From Pinirhizobacter soli (GTDB lineage: Bacteria; Pseudomonadota; Gammaproteobacteria; Xanthomonadales; Rhodanobacteraceae), in the NCBI RefSeq assembly GCF_015905305.1, contig NZ_JADZLQ010000001.1, forward strand, positions 1,326,599 to 1,390,598: 64,000 nt of DNA. Direction: 5' to 3'. The notes below the pieces were generated by a model. It was not told where the DNA came from, did no database searches, and worked only from the letters and a program-made list of their open reading frames with translations. The position numbers and the translations under genes are program-made. The first letter of the stretch is position 1. Each line of letters begins with the position of its first letter. Positions 54,019-61,715 of this stretch are shown here, one piece after another.

Positions 54019-54362
54019 CGCAACTGATACACCCATCGCTGGCGTTTTCACACAAAGTGCCGCGCCTGGCTTGCCGATGGGTTTCCAGTGCGTGAAATTC
54101 TCGTGGATGCTTGAGCCGCATTCTCAAGATCTGTAACAGCGATGAGTCGGTTCGATGATCCGAACGTCGCATCGGTGGCCTTCATGACGCCTGACGCCAT
54201 CACGTATGTCATTGACTTATAAATTATTTTTTAAATCATCCGGGCGATCTCCGGGCACGGGCACGGTTGTTGCTCCTTTTGCTTCCGTCAGCGGTTGCCT
54301 TGCGTTCGGTGACCGTCGAGAACAGGGGGTTCGCATCCGCTACATTCTCCGGAGGTTTCATC
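54019..54362 (+). promoter_or_regulatory. 344-bp leader region of the amyloid-like cluster
   Basis: No gene seen. It contains an AT-rich tract (54217-54238) of the kind that binds IHF, a sigma-54-type promoter (54259-54274, listed separately), and a GGAGG ribosome site before ATG 54363. Confidence 0.6.
54259..54274 (+). promoter_or_regulatory. Sigma-54 type promoter of the Fap-like cluster
   Basis: GGGCACG-GTTG-TTGCT matches TGGCACG-N4-TTGC except for the first base, with exact GG to GC spacing. The predicted start near 54286 gives a leader of about 77 nt. The AT-rich tract 20-40 bp upstream suits an IHF bend, usual at RpoN promoters. Confidence 0.7.
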
Positions 54363-55370
54363 ATGCGCAAGACTCTCCTCGCCACGGCTATCGTCGTTGG
54401 CATCGGCTTCACCCTGCCGGCCCTGGCCGACGACACCCTGACGGGCGGCGCCGGTGCCAGTGCGCAGCGCCATTCGTTGGCGATACAGGACTCGGGCAAC
54501 GACAGCTCGAGCAACCACAACAACAACTCCAGCACGCATCTGCGCGACGACTCCAATTCGTCGACGGGCGATAACCGCAACAACGACGGCCACGCATCGG
54601 CCAGCGGCCTTGGCGCAGCCTCGGCCAACAACGGTGGTACCGCCACCTCGAATGCTTCGGACGCATTCAATACGTCAAACGCGATCGCCACCAGCAGCTT
54701 GAGTGGCGAAGTCACCGACATCCGCATCCATGACATCGGCAATGTCGCCAGCAACTGGGGCAACGCGAACGGTGGCAAAGGTGGTGACGGCGGCGCGGGG
54801 CTGGGCGGCATAGCGGCCGGCGCACGCGGTGGTGACGGCGGCAACGGTGGTCGGGCACGTGCCAACGGTAGTCATGCCGGTGGTTCGGGTGCGGACAGTG
54901 GCGATGCGGGCGGTGCCAGCCTTGCCGGTGGCAGCGAGAGCAACGGCTCGAACGCAACACACATCAGGACGCGTGAACGCGGTGCTGGCGATAACTCCGG
55001 TTCGCCCACGGGCGGAACGGGCACCTGGTCGGCCACCGGTGGTACATCCGGTGACGGCACGGGCACCAGCGGCTCAGCGACCAGCACGGGCGGTACGTCC
55101 GGCGATTCGCTGGCCAGCGGCGGTGCGGGCGGTGCCGGCGGTGCCGGCGGCTCGAACACCGGTGGTGCGGGCTCAGGCGGTGCGGCTGGCAACGGCGGCG
55201 CTGGCGGCACGAACTCGGTGTCGGCAGGTACCTTCAACGCCTCCAACACCATGACCGGTGCGGCATCGGCAGCAGCTGGTGTCACCGTGATCGCGCAGAA
55301 CAGCGGCATGGCGTCGCTGATCCAGCAGAGCGTGAACGTGCAAGCCAACCTCAACGTTGGCGGGCAGTAA
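54363..55370 (+). CDS. Exported Gly/Asn/Ser-rich protein, candidate amyloid subunit
   Basis: 335 residues. Signal peptide (MRKTLLATAIVVGIGFTLPA, then LA). Residues about 24-105 are rich in Asn, Ser and Asp; about 140-290 are Gly-rich with tracts such as GGAGGAGGAGGSNTGGAGSG; the C-terminus (residues about 294-332) is FNASNTMTGAASAAAGVTVI then AQNSGMASLIQQSVNVQANL. That ending recurs in the next gene. Composition, export signal and the following C39-like peptidase and outer-membrane barrel fit the major or nucleating subunit of a Fap-type functional amyloid; sequence identity to FapB/FapC is not evident by eye. Confidence 0.8.
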   Translation: MRKTLLATAIVVGIGFTLPALADDTLTGGAGASAQRHSLAIQDSGNDSSSNHNNNSSTHLRDDSNSSTGDNRNNDGHASASGLGAASANNGGTATSNASDAFNTSNAIATSSLSGEVTDIRIHDIGNVASNWGNANGGKGGDGGAGLGGIAAGARGGDGGNGGRARANGSHAGGSGADSGDAGGASLAGGSESNGSNATHIRTRERGAGDNSGSPTGGTGTWSATGGTSGDGTGTSGSATSTGGTSGDSLASGGAGGAGGAGGSNTGGAGSGGAAGNGGAGGTNSVSAGTFNASNTMTGAASAAAGVTVIAQNSGMASLIQQSVNVQANLNVGGQ

Positions 55371-55383
55371 GCCAAGAAGCTTG

Positions 55384-55411
55384 CCACGGGGCGCCCCCGG
55401 ACGCCCCGTGG
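55384..55411 (+). terminator. Strong intergenic hairpin after the first amyloid-like gene
   Basis: CCACGGGGCG, 8-nt loop, CGCCCCGTGG: a perfect 10-bp stem followed by TTTCCC. The T-run is short, so it probably stops only part of the transcripts or protects the 3' end of the first gene, giving more of its product than of the downstream proteins. Confidence 0.55.
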
Positions 55412-55438
55412 TTTCCCGTCTGCGTTAAGGAGAACTCC

Positions 55439-55771
55439 ATGCCAGTCAAATCCACCCTTGCCATCGCCGCACTTGCGATGTGCGGGCTGTGCCACGCGGG
55501 CAGTCCACCGCCGACGGCCAACGTCGACCTGGGAAAGAGCGTGGACGACAGCAAGCTTGCCGCCGCCAGTGGCGGCGCCGACATCATCAGCCGGCAGCAA
55601 CTATCGGGCACCGTGGGCGACAACAGCGTCGACCGAGCCATCACCGGCAGCAACTCGATTTCCGGCAGCGCCTTCGAAAGCACCGCCGGCATCCCGATGG
55701 TGATCCAGAACAGCGGCAACAACGTGCTGATCCAGAACGCCACCATCGTCAACGTGCAATTCCAACCATGA
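55439..55771 (+). CDS. Small exported protein, candidate amyloid nucleator/minor subunit
   Basis: 110 residues, with AAGGAG seven bases before ATG 55439. Signal peptide MPVKSTLAIAALAMCGLCHA. The mature protein has ISRQQLSGTVGDNSVDRAIT then GSNSISGSAFESTAGIPMVI and QNSGNNVLIQNATIVNVQFQ. The VIQNSGxxxLIQ pattern is shared with the C-terminus of the preceding large protein. The stop overlaps the peptidase start (ATGA). I infer a minor or nucleating fibre component. Confidence 0.78.
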   Translation: MPVKSTLAIAALAMCGLCHAGSPPPTANVDLGKSVDDSKLAAASGGADIISRQQLSGTVGDNSVDRAITGSNSISGSAFESTAGIPMVIQNSGNNVLIQNATIVNVQFQP

Positions 55772-56445
55772 AGAAACACGCGGCCTGGTGTCTCGTCGCG
55801 CTGGCCCTGGCGGGATCCGCCCAGGCTATCGATGTGCCCGGTGCCCAAGGCATTACCTACCGGCTGGCCGTGACCAGCCTGAAGGAAGCCCGCTTCCGCC
55901 AGACCATCCGCCAGCAGTACGACTTCTCCTGCGGCTCTGCCGCGGTGGCCACCTTGCTGACCTACCAGTACGGCTACCCGGTGGACGAAAAAACCGCTTT
56001 CGCCGAGATGTACAACAACGGTGACCGCGCGAAGATCAACCGCGAAGGGTTCTCGCTGCTGGACATCAAGCTGTTCCTCAGGCAACTCGGCTTCGAGGCC
56101 GACGGCTTCGAGGTACCGCTGGACAAGCTCGTTTCCGAAGGCCTTCCGGCCATCGCGCTGATCGACAACCGCGGCTACCACCACTTCGTGGTGATCAAGG
56201 GCGTGTCCGACGGCCGCGTGCTGGTGGGCGATCCGGCAACGGGTACGCATTCCATGTCGCGCGCACGCTTCGAGGATATGTGGAAGAGCCGGTTGCTCTT
56301 CGTCATCCACAACCGCCGGGACCTCGCCGTCTTCAACAATCCCGTCGACTGGCGTACATCGCCCATGGCGCCGCTGGCCAGCGGCATCGACCGCCGCGGC
56401 CTGGACACCATCACCCTGCCCAAGCGCGGGCCGGGTGACATCTGA
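55768..56445 (+). CDS. Exported C39-family peptidase (FapD-like)
   Basis: 225 residues. Signal peptide MKKHAAWCLVALALAGSAQA. Catalytic Cys in RQQYDFSCGSAAVATLLTYQ, His in RGYHHFVVIKGV and Asp in VLVGDPATGTHSMS make the C39 triad. FapD of Pseudomonas is a periplasmic C39-like protease with the same layout. No ABC transporter domain is attached, so it is not a bacteriocin exporter. It probably processes the exported fibre proteins or the outer-membrane barrel. Confidence 0.88.
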   Translation: MKKHAAWCLVALALAGSAQAIDVPGAQGITYRLAVTSLKEARFRQTIRQQYDFSCGSAAVATLLTYQYGYPVDEKTAFAEMYNNGDRAKINREGFSLLDIKLFLRQLGFEADGFEVPLDKLVSEGLPAIALIDNRGYHHFVVIKGVSDGRVLVGDPATGTHSMSRARFEDMWKSRLLFVIHNRRDLAVFNNPVDWRTSPMAPLASGIDRRGLDTITLPKRGPGDI

Positions 56446-56455
56446 GTATCCGATC

Positions 56456-57163
56456 ATGAACACACGCCTTTGCCTCGCTCTCGCCATCCCGCTCGCCATT
56501 GCAGCGGTTCCCACGCAAGTCCGCGCCGCCGACCGCTGGGGCGGCATCGATCGCTGGACCCCGGTGAGCGATGCAAGGCTGGCCCAGGCGCGCGGAGGCT
56601 TCGACATCGGCAACGGCCTGATGGCCTCGTTTGGTTTCGATCGCACGGTGACCATCAACGGCGTCACCACCACGATCGCCAATGTGCAGATCCCGGACAT
56701 CGCCAAGATGACGAAAGACCAGGCCCAGGCGCTTGAAGCCGCCACTCGCGCCCAGTTCGTGCAGAACGGCCCGGGCAACGCGCTAACGGCACCCATCGTG
56801 GCTCCGCCGTCCGGCAGCACCACCACGACCACGCAGGGGCAGGCTTCCTCCACCGTCAGTGCATCGCCGAGCAGTGGTGAGGCACCGGAAAGCACGCTGT
56901 CGTCCACGACCGCTCCATCCAAGGGCCAGGCGCCGGCCAAGGCGACCACGCCCGACAGCGTGGCGACCGCCGCGATAGCCGCGCCAGCCGTCGCCGCGGC
57001 CACCCAGGCCATCGGCAACAGCGCCACCGTGATCCAGAACTCGCTCGACAACCAGACCATCCAGGGCTCGACCACGCTGACCACCACCGTCAACTCGCTG
57101 AGCACGTTCCACAGCATCAATTTCCAGGCAGGGCTGCAAGACGCGCTGATCCGGTCGCGCTGA
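56456..57163 (+). CDS. Exported protein, FapE-like
   Basis: 235 residues from ATG 56456; a GTG at 56435 in frame is less likely because MNTRLCLALAIPLAIAAVPT begins a clean signal peptide. The N-terminal mature part (RGGFDIGNGLMASFGFDRTV, then TINGVTTTIANVQIPDI) precedes a Thr/Ser/Pro-rich linker (about 115-165) and a C-terminal ATQAIGNSATVIQNSLDNQT, IQGSTTLTTTVNSLS. The VIQNS element again recalls the other two exported proteins. Position between the C39-like peptidase and the barrel matches fapE. Confidence 0.72.
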   Translation: MNTRLCLALAIPLAIAAVPTQVRAADRWGGIDRWTPVSDARLAQARGGFDIGNGLMASFGFDRTVTINGVTTTIANVQIPDIAKMTKDQAQALEAATRAQFVQNGPGNALTAPIVAPPSGSTTTTTQGQASSTVSASPSSGEAPESTLSSTTAPSKGQAPAKATTPDSVATAAIAAPAVAAATQAIGNSATVIQNSLDNQTIQGSTTLTTTVNSLSTFHSINFQAGLQDALIRSR

Positions 57164-57203
57164 AGGCAGCGAACGATGAAACGACCACCACCGGGAGGGG
57201 GAG

Positions 57204-58580
57204 ATGGCGCTTTCCAGGACAAGGAAAACCGTGTTCGCGGCAAGCCTGGGGCTTGCCGTGGCCGGCGGCGGGGCGGGCGCGCAGCAAGCACCCGCCGGTA
57301 ACGCCGCCCCCAGCTCGCCGGCAGCGCCGGTGAGTGAAGTCGTGCGCCAGAAGGTCGTGGCGCAGGGCGAAGAGATCGAAGCCACGCGCCAGCGCATCGC
57401 AGCGCAAGCCGAGCAGCTGGACGACATGCGCAGGCAATTGGCCAAGCAAGAGGCCGACTTGCAAGCCCTGCGGGCAGCGGTCGGTTTACCCACGACCACC
57501 GTCACCGTCACCGCCCCGCGCAACCGCCAGGTCTCGGCGGCCGACGAGCAGGCCGCGGCATCGGCCGGGGCTCCAGTGGTACAAAACACGCGCCAGGTTG
57601 GGCGTGCGCCGGAAACCCAGGAACGTCCGCCTGAAGTGGCACCCATCTTCGACCAGCCCGGCGTGCTCACGCCCAAGGGCCGGTTCATCCTGGAGCCGTC
57701 CTATCAGTTCGGCTATTCGTCGGCCGACCGCGTGGCGCTGGTGGGCTACACCATCATCCCGGCGATCCTGATCGGCCTGATCGACGTACGCCAGGTCAAG
57801 ACCACCACGCAGACAGCGGGGCTAGCCGTGCGCTACGGCCTTACCAACCGGCTGGAACTGGAATTGCGGGTGCCGTACGTCGATTCGCATACCGACACCA
57901 TCAGCCGCGAGATCTTCACCGGCACCGCGCAGGACAATGCCTTCGGCGCCAACGGCAAGGGCATCGGCGATATCGAGGCCACCGCCCGCTACCAGCTCAA
58001 TGATGGCGGGGCGGACAAGGCCTACTACGTCGGCTGGCTGCGGGTGAAGTCGCGCACGGGCAAGGATCCCTTCGAGGTGGTCACCGACTGTGTCACCCGC
58101 TGTGTGGAGAATGCCACCGGTACCGGCCTGCCACTGGAACTGCCGCGAGGCTCGGGCTTCTGGTCGGTGCAACCGGGTGTGACCTGGCTGTTCCCCTCCG
58201 ACCCGATCGTGCTGTTCGGCAATATCAGCTATCTCTATAACTTCACCCGCAACAATGTCAGCCGCACGGTGCTCGCCGCCGGCAAGCAGGAGCTGGGCGA
58301 TATCCATGCCGGCAACATCGTCGACGTAAGCCTGGGGATGGGCCTGGCCCTGAACGAGAAAATGTCGATGAGCATTGGCTACGACCAGGCGCTGGTGGCC
58401 GCCACCACGCAGAATGGCAAGCGCCTGCCCGGTTCGGTACGCACGGTGCTCGGCACGCTGCTGATCGGCGGGTCCTACCGTTTCAACGACAAGCGCACCC
58501 TCAACGTCACCCTGGGCGTGGGCGTGACCCGCGACACCCCCGACGCCAACCTCACGGTGAGGGTGCCTTTCGCCTATTGA
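57204..58580 (+). CDS. Outer-membrane beta-barrel with N-terminal coiled coil (FapF-like)
   Basis: 458 residues, with GGGAGGGGG before ATG 57204. Signal peptide ends near GGGAGAQQ. Residues about 42-95 are a coiled coil (QKVVAQGEEIEATRQRIAAQ, then AEQLDDMRRQLAKQEADLQA). A linker leads to a barrel-like region beginning KGRFILEPSYQFGYSSADRV and ending in an aromatic residue (VRVPFAY), as outer-membrane barrels do. FapF, the amyloid secretion pore of Pseudomonas, has the same plan: coiled coil, helical plug region, barrel. General transporter annotation is the alternative. Confidence 0.82.
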   Translation: MALSRTRKTVFAASLGLAVAGGGAGAQQAPAGNAAPSSPAAPVSEVVRQKVVAQGEEIEATRQRIAAQAEQLDDMRRQLAKQEADLQALRAAVGLPTTTVTVTAPRNRQVSAADEQAAASAGAPVVQNTRQVGRAPETQERPPEVAPIFDQPGVLTPKGRFILEPSYQFGYSSADRVALVGYTIIPAILIGLIDVRQVKTTTQTAGLAVRYGLTNRLELELRVPYVDSHTDTISREIFTGTAQDNAFGANGKGIGDIEATARYQLNDGGADKAYYVGWLRVKSRTGKDPFEVVTDCVTRCVENATGTGLPLELPRGSGFWSVQPGVTWLFPSDPIVLFGNISYLYNFTRNNVSRTVLAAGKQELGDIHAGNIVDVSLGMGLALNEKMSMSIGYDQALVAATTQNGKRLPGSVRTVLGTLLIGGSYRFNDKRTLNVTLGVGVTRDTPDANLTVRVPFAY

Positions 58581-58694
58581 TAGGGCCGTCCAAACGACCT
58601 GTTAACGCCTGGCGTTGCAGTGAATTCACGATCCAGGTCGTATGATTGTGATCGTTGGCTCTCCGATGAATGGTGAGCAAACGAAGCGGACTTG

Positions 58695-58872
58695 AAATAT
58701 CTCGATGGGGAACCATTTCCCTTTTCGAGGATCAAAGTTCTCAGACCGTCGTGATGGCGGTAAGCGGCAGGTAACCCTACGGGGCCCTGCCAGGGGTCGG
58801 CCCACCTTTCCCCTAAGGTCGCCGGCTAACAAAGCCCCGCCAGCCCCTCCCCTGGCTCGCGGGGTTTTTTTT
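58695..58872 (+). ncRNA. Candidate small RNA ending at an intrinsic terminator
   Basis: Consecutive stem-loops on the plus strand: CTCGA/TCGAG enclosing GGGAA/TTCCC (58701-58729), GGCAGG/CCTGCC (58766-58791), then the terminator hairpin 58835-58864 with eight Ts. C-rich single-stranded runs (CCACCTTTCCCC, AGCCCCTCCCC) lie between them. The 5' end and promoter are not defined, and I do not recognise a known RNA family. Confidence 0.45.
58835..58872 (+). terminator. Rho-independent terminator
   Basis: CCCCGC with CCAG inside pairs with CTGG and GCGGGG, followed by eight consecutive Ts (58865-58872). It is the best canonical terminator in the window. It lies 255 bp after the last amyloid-cluster gene, so it may end that operon or the candidate small RNA. 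Confidence 0.85.
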
Positions 58873-59097
58873 GCCTGCGATTTTAGTAAGCAAGGATGAA
58901 GGACTAGGAGGACACTGGCATCGGCGAAGGACTACACAACGAGGGGGAATATCCCTGCATGATTGGGAAATCCCGGAGGCCGGACTCGCGGCATAATCCT
59001 TACAGGCGATCCGAAAGCAACGGAGGTCGAAGGAACGGAATTCGTAAACGTGCGACGAGATTCCCGTCGCAGGAAAACATGAACAAGGAGATGTTCC

Positions 59098-59796
59098 ATG
59101 GCAAGCAACTTCAAGGCGTCGACGCGACGCCAGGCCACCATCCAGGCCAAACCGACACGCCGCCGCAGCATTGGCCGTCCCGCTGCCGACGCCGAATCCA
59201 TCGGCCGTGAGGGCCTGATCGAAACCACCTGTCAGCTTCTGCGCGAGCTGCCCCCCAACCTCATCACCCGGGCCGAAGTGGCGCGCCGCGCCAACGTCGA
59301 TCCGTCGCTGATCCGCTATTACTTCAACGATCGATCCTCGTTGCTTGAGGCCGCCACCGAACGCATCACTGCGGCATTCAGTCGCAGCCTGGCCAAGGCC
59401 GCCACCAGCCGGGGCACGACGGCCGACGCGCGGGTACGGGCAAGAATCAACGCCATCTTCGATCTGATCGGGGAGTATCCCTTCTTCCAGCGATTGTTCG
59501 TCGAGGAACTCTCCGATAGCCCCTCGCATGCGGGCGACAAGCTGCTGCGCAAGCTGGTGCTCGAGGCCATCGGAGACCTTCGCCAGGTGGTCAACGAGGG
59601 CGTTCGCGCCGGCGAACTGAAGGCCACCAACCTGCCCTTCCTGTTCGCCTCGATGCTGGGCCTGGCCGAATTCGCGGCCACGGGAGGTACCGTGCTGAAC
59701 ATGGCAACGCAAGGGAAGCTCGACCAGGCCACCGCAGCGCGGCGTTATCGCAACTACGTCGGCGACCTGCTGATCGGCGGCCTACGCGCCGGTTGA
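59098..59796 (+). CDS. TetR-family transcriptional regulator
   Basis: 232 residues with AAGGAGA before ATG 59098. A basic N-terminal extension of about 28 residues (STRRQATIQAKPTRRRSIGR) precedes the TetR DNA-binding domain (LIETTCQLLRELPPNLITRA, then EVARRANVDPSLIRYYFNDR). The remaining helices form the ligand domain. No operator palindrome was found next to it, and its targets are unknown; zwf converges on it from the other side. Confidence 0.92.
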   Translation: MASNFKASTRRQATIQAKPTRRRSIGRPAADAESIGREGLIETTCQLLRELPPNLITRAEVARRANVDPSLIRYYFNDRSSLLEAATERITAAFSRSLAKAATSRGTTADARVRARINAIFDLIGEYPFFQRLFVEELSDSPSHAGDKLLRKLVLEAIGDLRQVVNEGVRAGELKATNLPFLFASMLGLAEFAATGGTVLNMATQGKLDQATAARRYRNYVGDLLIGGLRAG

Positions 59797-59861
59797 ACAC
59801 CCACCCGTTCCGGCCGCCGGGGCACGTACCCAGGCGGCCGGAACATCCGTTGCAGATGCAA

Positions 59862-61688
59862 CTACCTACCGCGGCCGCGCGGCGTGGCCGCTTTCTTCGC
59901 CGACTTGCTGCTGGCAACCTTCCGGACGGCTTTCTTCTGCGCCGATTTCTTCGCCTTCGCCGAACGGGTGGTGGCCTGCTTGAGTGCGGGCAACGGCGCC
60001 GACGAGGGGCCTGACGGCTTTTTCTTCGCCGCGGCGCGCCGCTGGGCGGATTTATCGACCTTCGGCTTGGGTTTGAGCACTGGTGGCTTAGGGGCACGGG
60101 TCTTCTGCGCCGCCACCGGGCGCCAGGTATGGCCGCCGCTCAAGGCCAGCAGGGTGTCGGCTGCCGCGGGGCCCGCACTGCCCGACGCATAGTTGGGGAA
60201 TTCCGACGGTGTGCGGCTGGCCCAGGCCTCCAGGAGCGGCTGCACCGCGCGCCAGGAGGCTTCCACCATGTCGGCGCGCTGGAACAGCGTGGCGTCGCCC
60301 GTCATGACGTCGTACAGCAGCGTTTCGTAACCCACGTTGGCCTGGCGGGGAAACCAGTCGGCATAGTTGAAGTCCATGCGCACCGGGGCCAGTTCCATCT
60401 TCGGCCCCGGTCGCTTGACGTCGAATTGCAGCGAGATGCCCTCGTTCGGCTGGATCTGCAGCACCAGCCAGTCCGGCCCGAAGGCGTCCATGTTGGTGCC
60501 GCGGAACGGCGCGAACGGGGCGGACTTGAAGCGGATCGCGATCTCGGTGGTGCGGCGTGCCAGGTGCTTGCCCGTTCGCAGGTAGAACGGCACGCCAGCC
60601 CAGCGCCAGGTGTCGACGGAGAGTTTCATCGCCACATAGGTTTCCGTCGGCGAATCCGGCGCTACGTCGGGCTCGTCCCGGTAGGGACGGGCCAGGTCAC
60701 CATTGACGGCACCGGGGCCGTACTGGCCGCGGACAGCGTCCTCCACGCTCACCGGCCGGATAGCCTCGATGGCCTCGGCCTTGCGTGTACGCACCGCCTC
60801 GGCGGCGAACGACGACGGCGGTTCCATGGCCACCATCGCCACCAACTGGAACAGGTGGTTGGGCACCATGTCTCGCAGGCAACCTGTTTGTTCGTAGAAG
60901 GAACCCCGGGCTTCCGCGCCCACGGTTTCGGCCACGGTGATCTGCACATGGTCGATGCGGTCGCGATGCCAGATGGGTTCGAAAAGCCCGTTGGCGAAAC
61001 GGAAGGCCAGGATGTTCTGGACCGTTTCCTTGCCAAGGAAATGATCGATGCGATAGACCTGTTCCTCGTTCAGGGACTTTAGAATCCGCGCGTTCAGGGC
61101 CTGTGCCGACGGCAGGTCGTGCCCGAAGGGCTTCTCGATCACCACGCGGCGCCAGCCGGCTCCGTTGACGTTCTCCTGGGTAAGTTTTGCACCATGGAGC
61201 ATGTCGATGACGGGGCCGAAGAACCGCTCTGGCGTGGCCAGGTAGAACAGCACGTTGCCCTGGGTGCCGAAGCGGCCGGCGATGGTTTCCAGCGTCTTGC
61301 CCAGGCGGCTATAGGTAGCCGTTTCGTCGAACTCGCCCAGCACCAGCGACATGCGCTGGGTGAGCCAGGTCCATGCTTCCTCGTCGACTCTGGCCAGTTG
61401 CTCCTCGCTGGAGGAATTGGCCACGAAGCTATCCATCGAACGGCGCAGGTTGCGCTTCCAGATGACGTCTGAGTCGCTGCCATGGTTGACCCCGATCAGC
61501 GCGAAGTCATCGGGCAGCAGGCCACTGCGCCGCATGTTGTACAGCGCGGGCACGACCAGCCGCGAGGTAAGGTCGCCGCTGGCCCCGAAGATCACCATGG
61601 CGCATGGATTGGCCTGCGGCGGCCGGCCGGCATCGCCGGCCCGCGAAGTGGTTGCATCTTTGGGCAGCGTCGATGTGCGTTTGGCCAT
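59862..61688 (-). CDS. zwf: Glucose-6-phosphate 1-dehydrogenase with a basic C-terminal tail
   Basis: 608 residues; typical bacterial G6PDH has about 490. NADP site CAMVIFGASGDLTSRLVVPA, active-site RIDHFLGKETVQNILAFRFA, and substrate contacts RVVIEKPFGHDL are intact, so catalysis is expected. Residues about 526-608 form a low-complexity Lys/Ala/Pro tail (KKPSGPSSAP, SAKAKKSAQKKAVRKVASSK, ending PRGRGR) like the tails of histone H1-type proteins. A 35-residue N-terminal extension is also present. It starts 27 bp after the GH15 gene and probably shares its transcript. Confidence 0.94.
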   Translation of the reverse strand: MAKRTSTLPKDATTSRAGDAGRPPQANPCAMVIFGASGDLTSRLVVPALYNMRRSGLLPDDFALIGVNHGSDSDVIWKRNLRRSMDSFVANSSSEEQLARVDEEAWTWLTQRMSLVLGEFDETATYSRLGKTLETIAGRFGTQGNVLFYLATPERFFGPVIDMLHGAKLTQENVNGAGWRRVVIEKPFGHDLPSAQALNARILKSLNEEQVYRIDHFLGKETVQNILAFRFANGLFEPIWHRDRIDHVQITVAETVGAEARGSFYEQTGCLRDMVPNHLFQLVAMVAMEPPSSFAAEAVRTRKAEAIEAIRPVSVEDAVRGQYGPGAVNGDLARPYRDEPDVAPDSPTETYVAMKLSVDTWRWAGVPFYLRTGKHLARRTTEIAIRFKSAPFAPFRGTNMDAFGPDWLVLQIQPNEGISLQFDVKRPGPKMELAPVRMDFNYADWFPRQANVGYETLLYDVMTGDATLFQRADMVEASWRAVQPLLEAWASRTPSEFPNYASGSAGPAAADTLLALSGGHTWRPVAAQKTRAPKPPVLKPKPKVDKSAQRRAAAKKKPSGPSSAPLPALKQATTRSAKAKKSAQKKAVRKVASSKSAKKAATPRGRGR

Positions 61689-61715
61689 CGGGGGATCTCC
61701 GTGTAGTGAGCTTGG

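Larger units (their letters stand above)
58581..59097. other. 517-bp intergenic region with palindromes and a candidate small RNA
   Basis: No coding sequence. Just after the barrel gene lie three nested palindromes: ACGACCTG (58594-58601) pairs with CAGGTCGT (58634-58641), enclosing AACGCC-T-GGCGTT (58604-58616) and GTGAATTCAC (58620-58629). A candidate small RNA with terminator follows (listed separately). From 58873 to 59097 I see only the ribosome site AAGGAGA of the TetR gene. Confidence 0.65.

Noticed and set aside
54750-55250. Tandem DNA repeat or PE-PGRS-like mobile element in the Gly-rich gene
   Set aside because: The repetition is at the codon level for Gly/Ala/Ser tracts; no exact DNA unit repeats and no element boundary is seen.
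55768-56445. Bacteriocin ABC-transporter peptidase
   Set aside because: A C39-like catalytic domain is present but there is no membrane or ATPase domain, and an export signal precedes it, which fits FapD-like proteins better.
58690-58872. c-di-GMP riboswitch, 6S RNA or SRP RNA
   Set aside because: None of the conserved core sequences of those RNAs could be found in the region.
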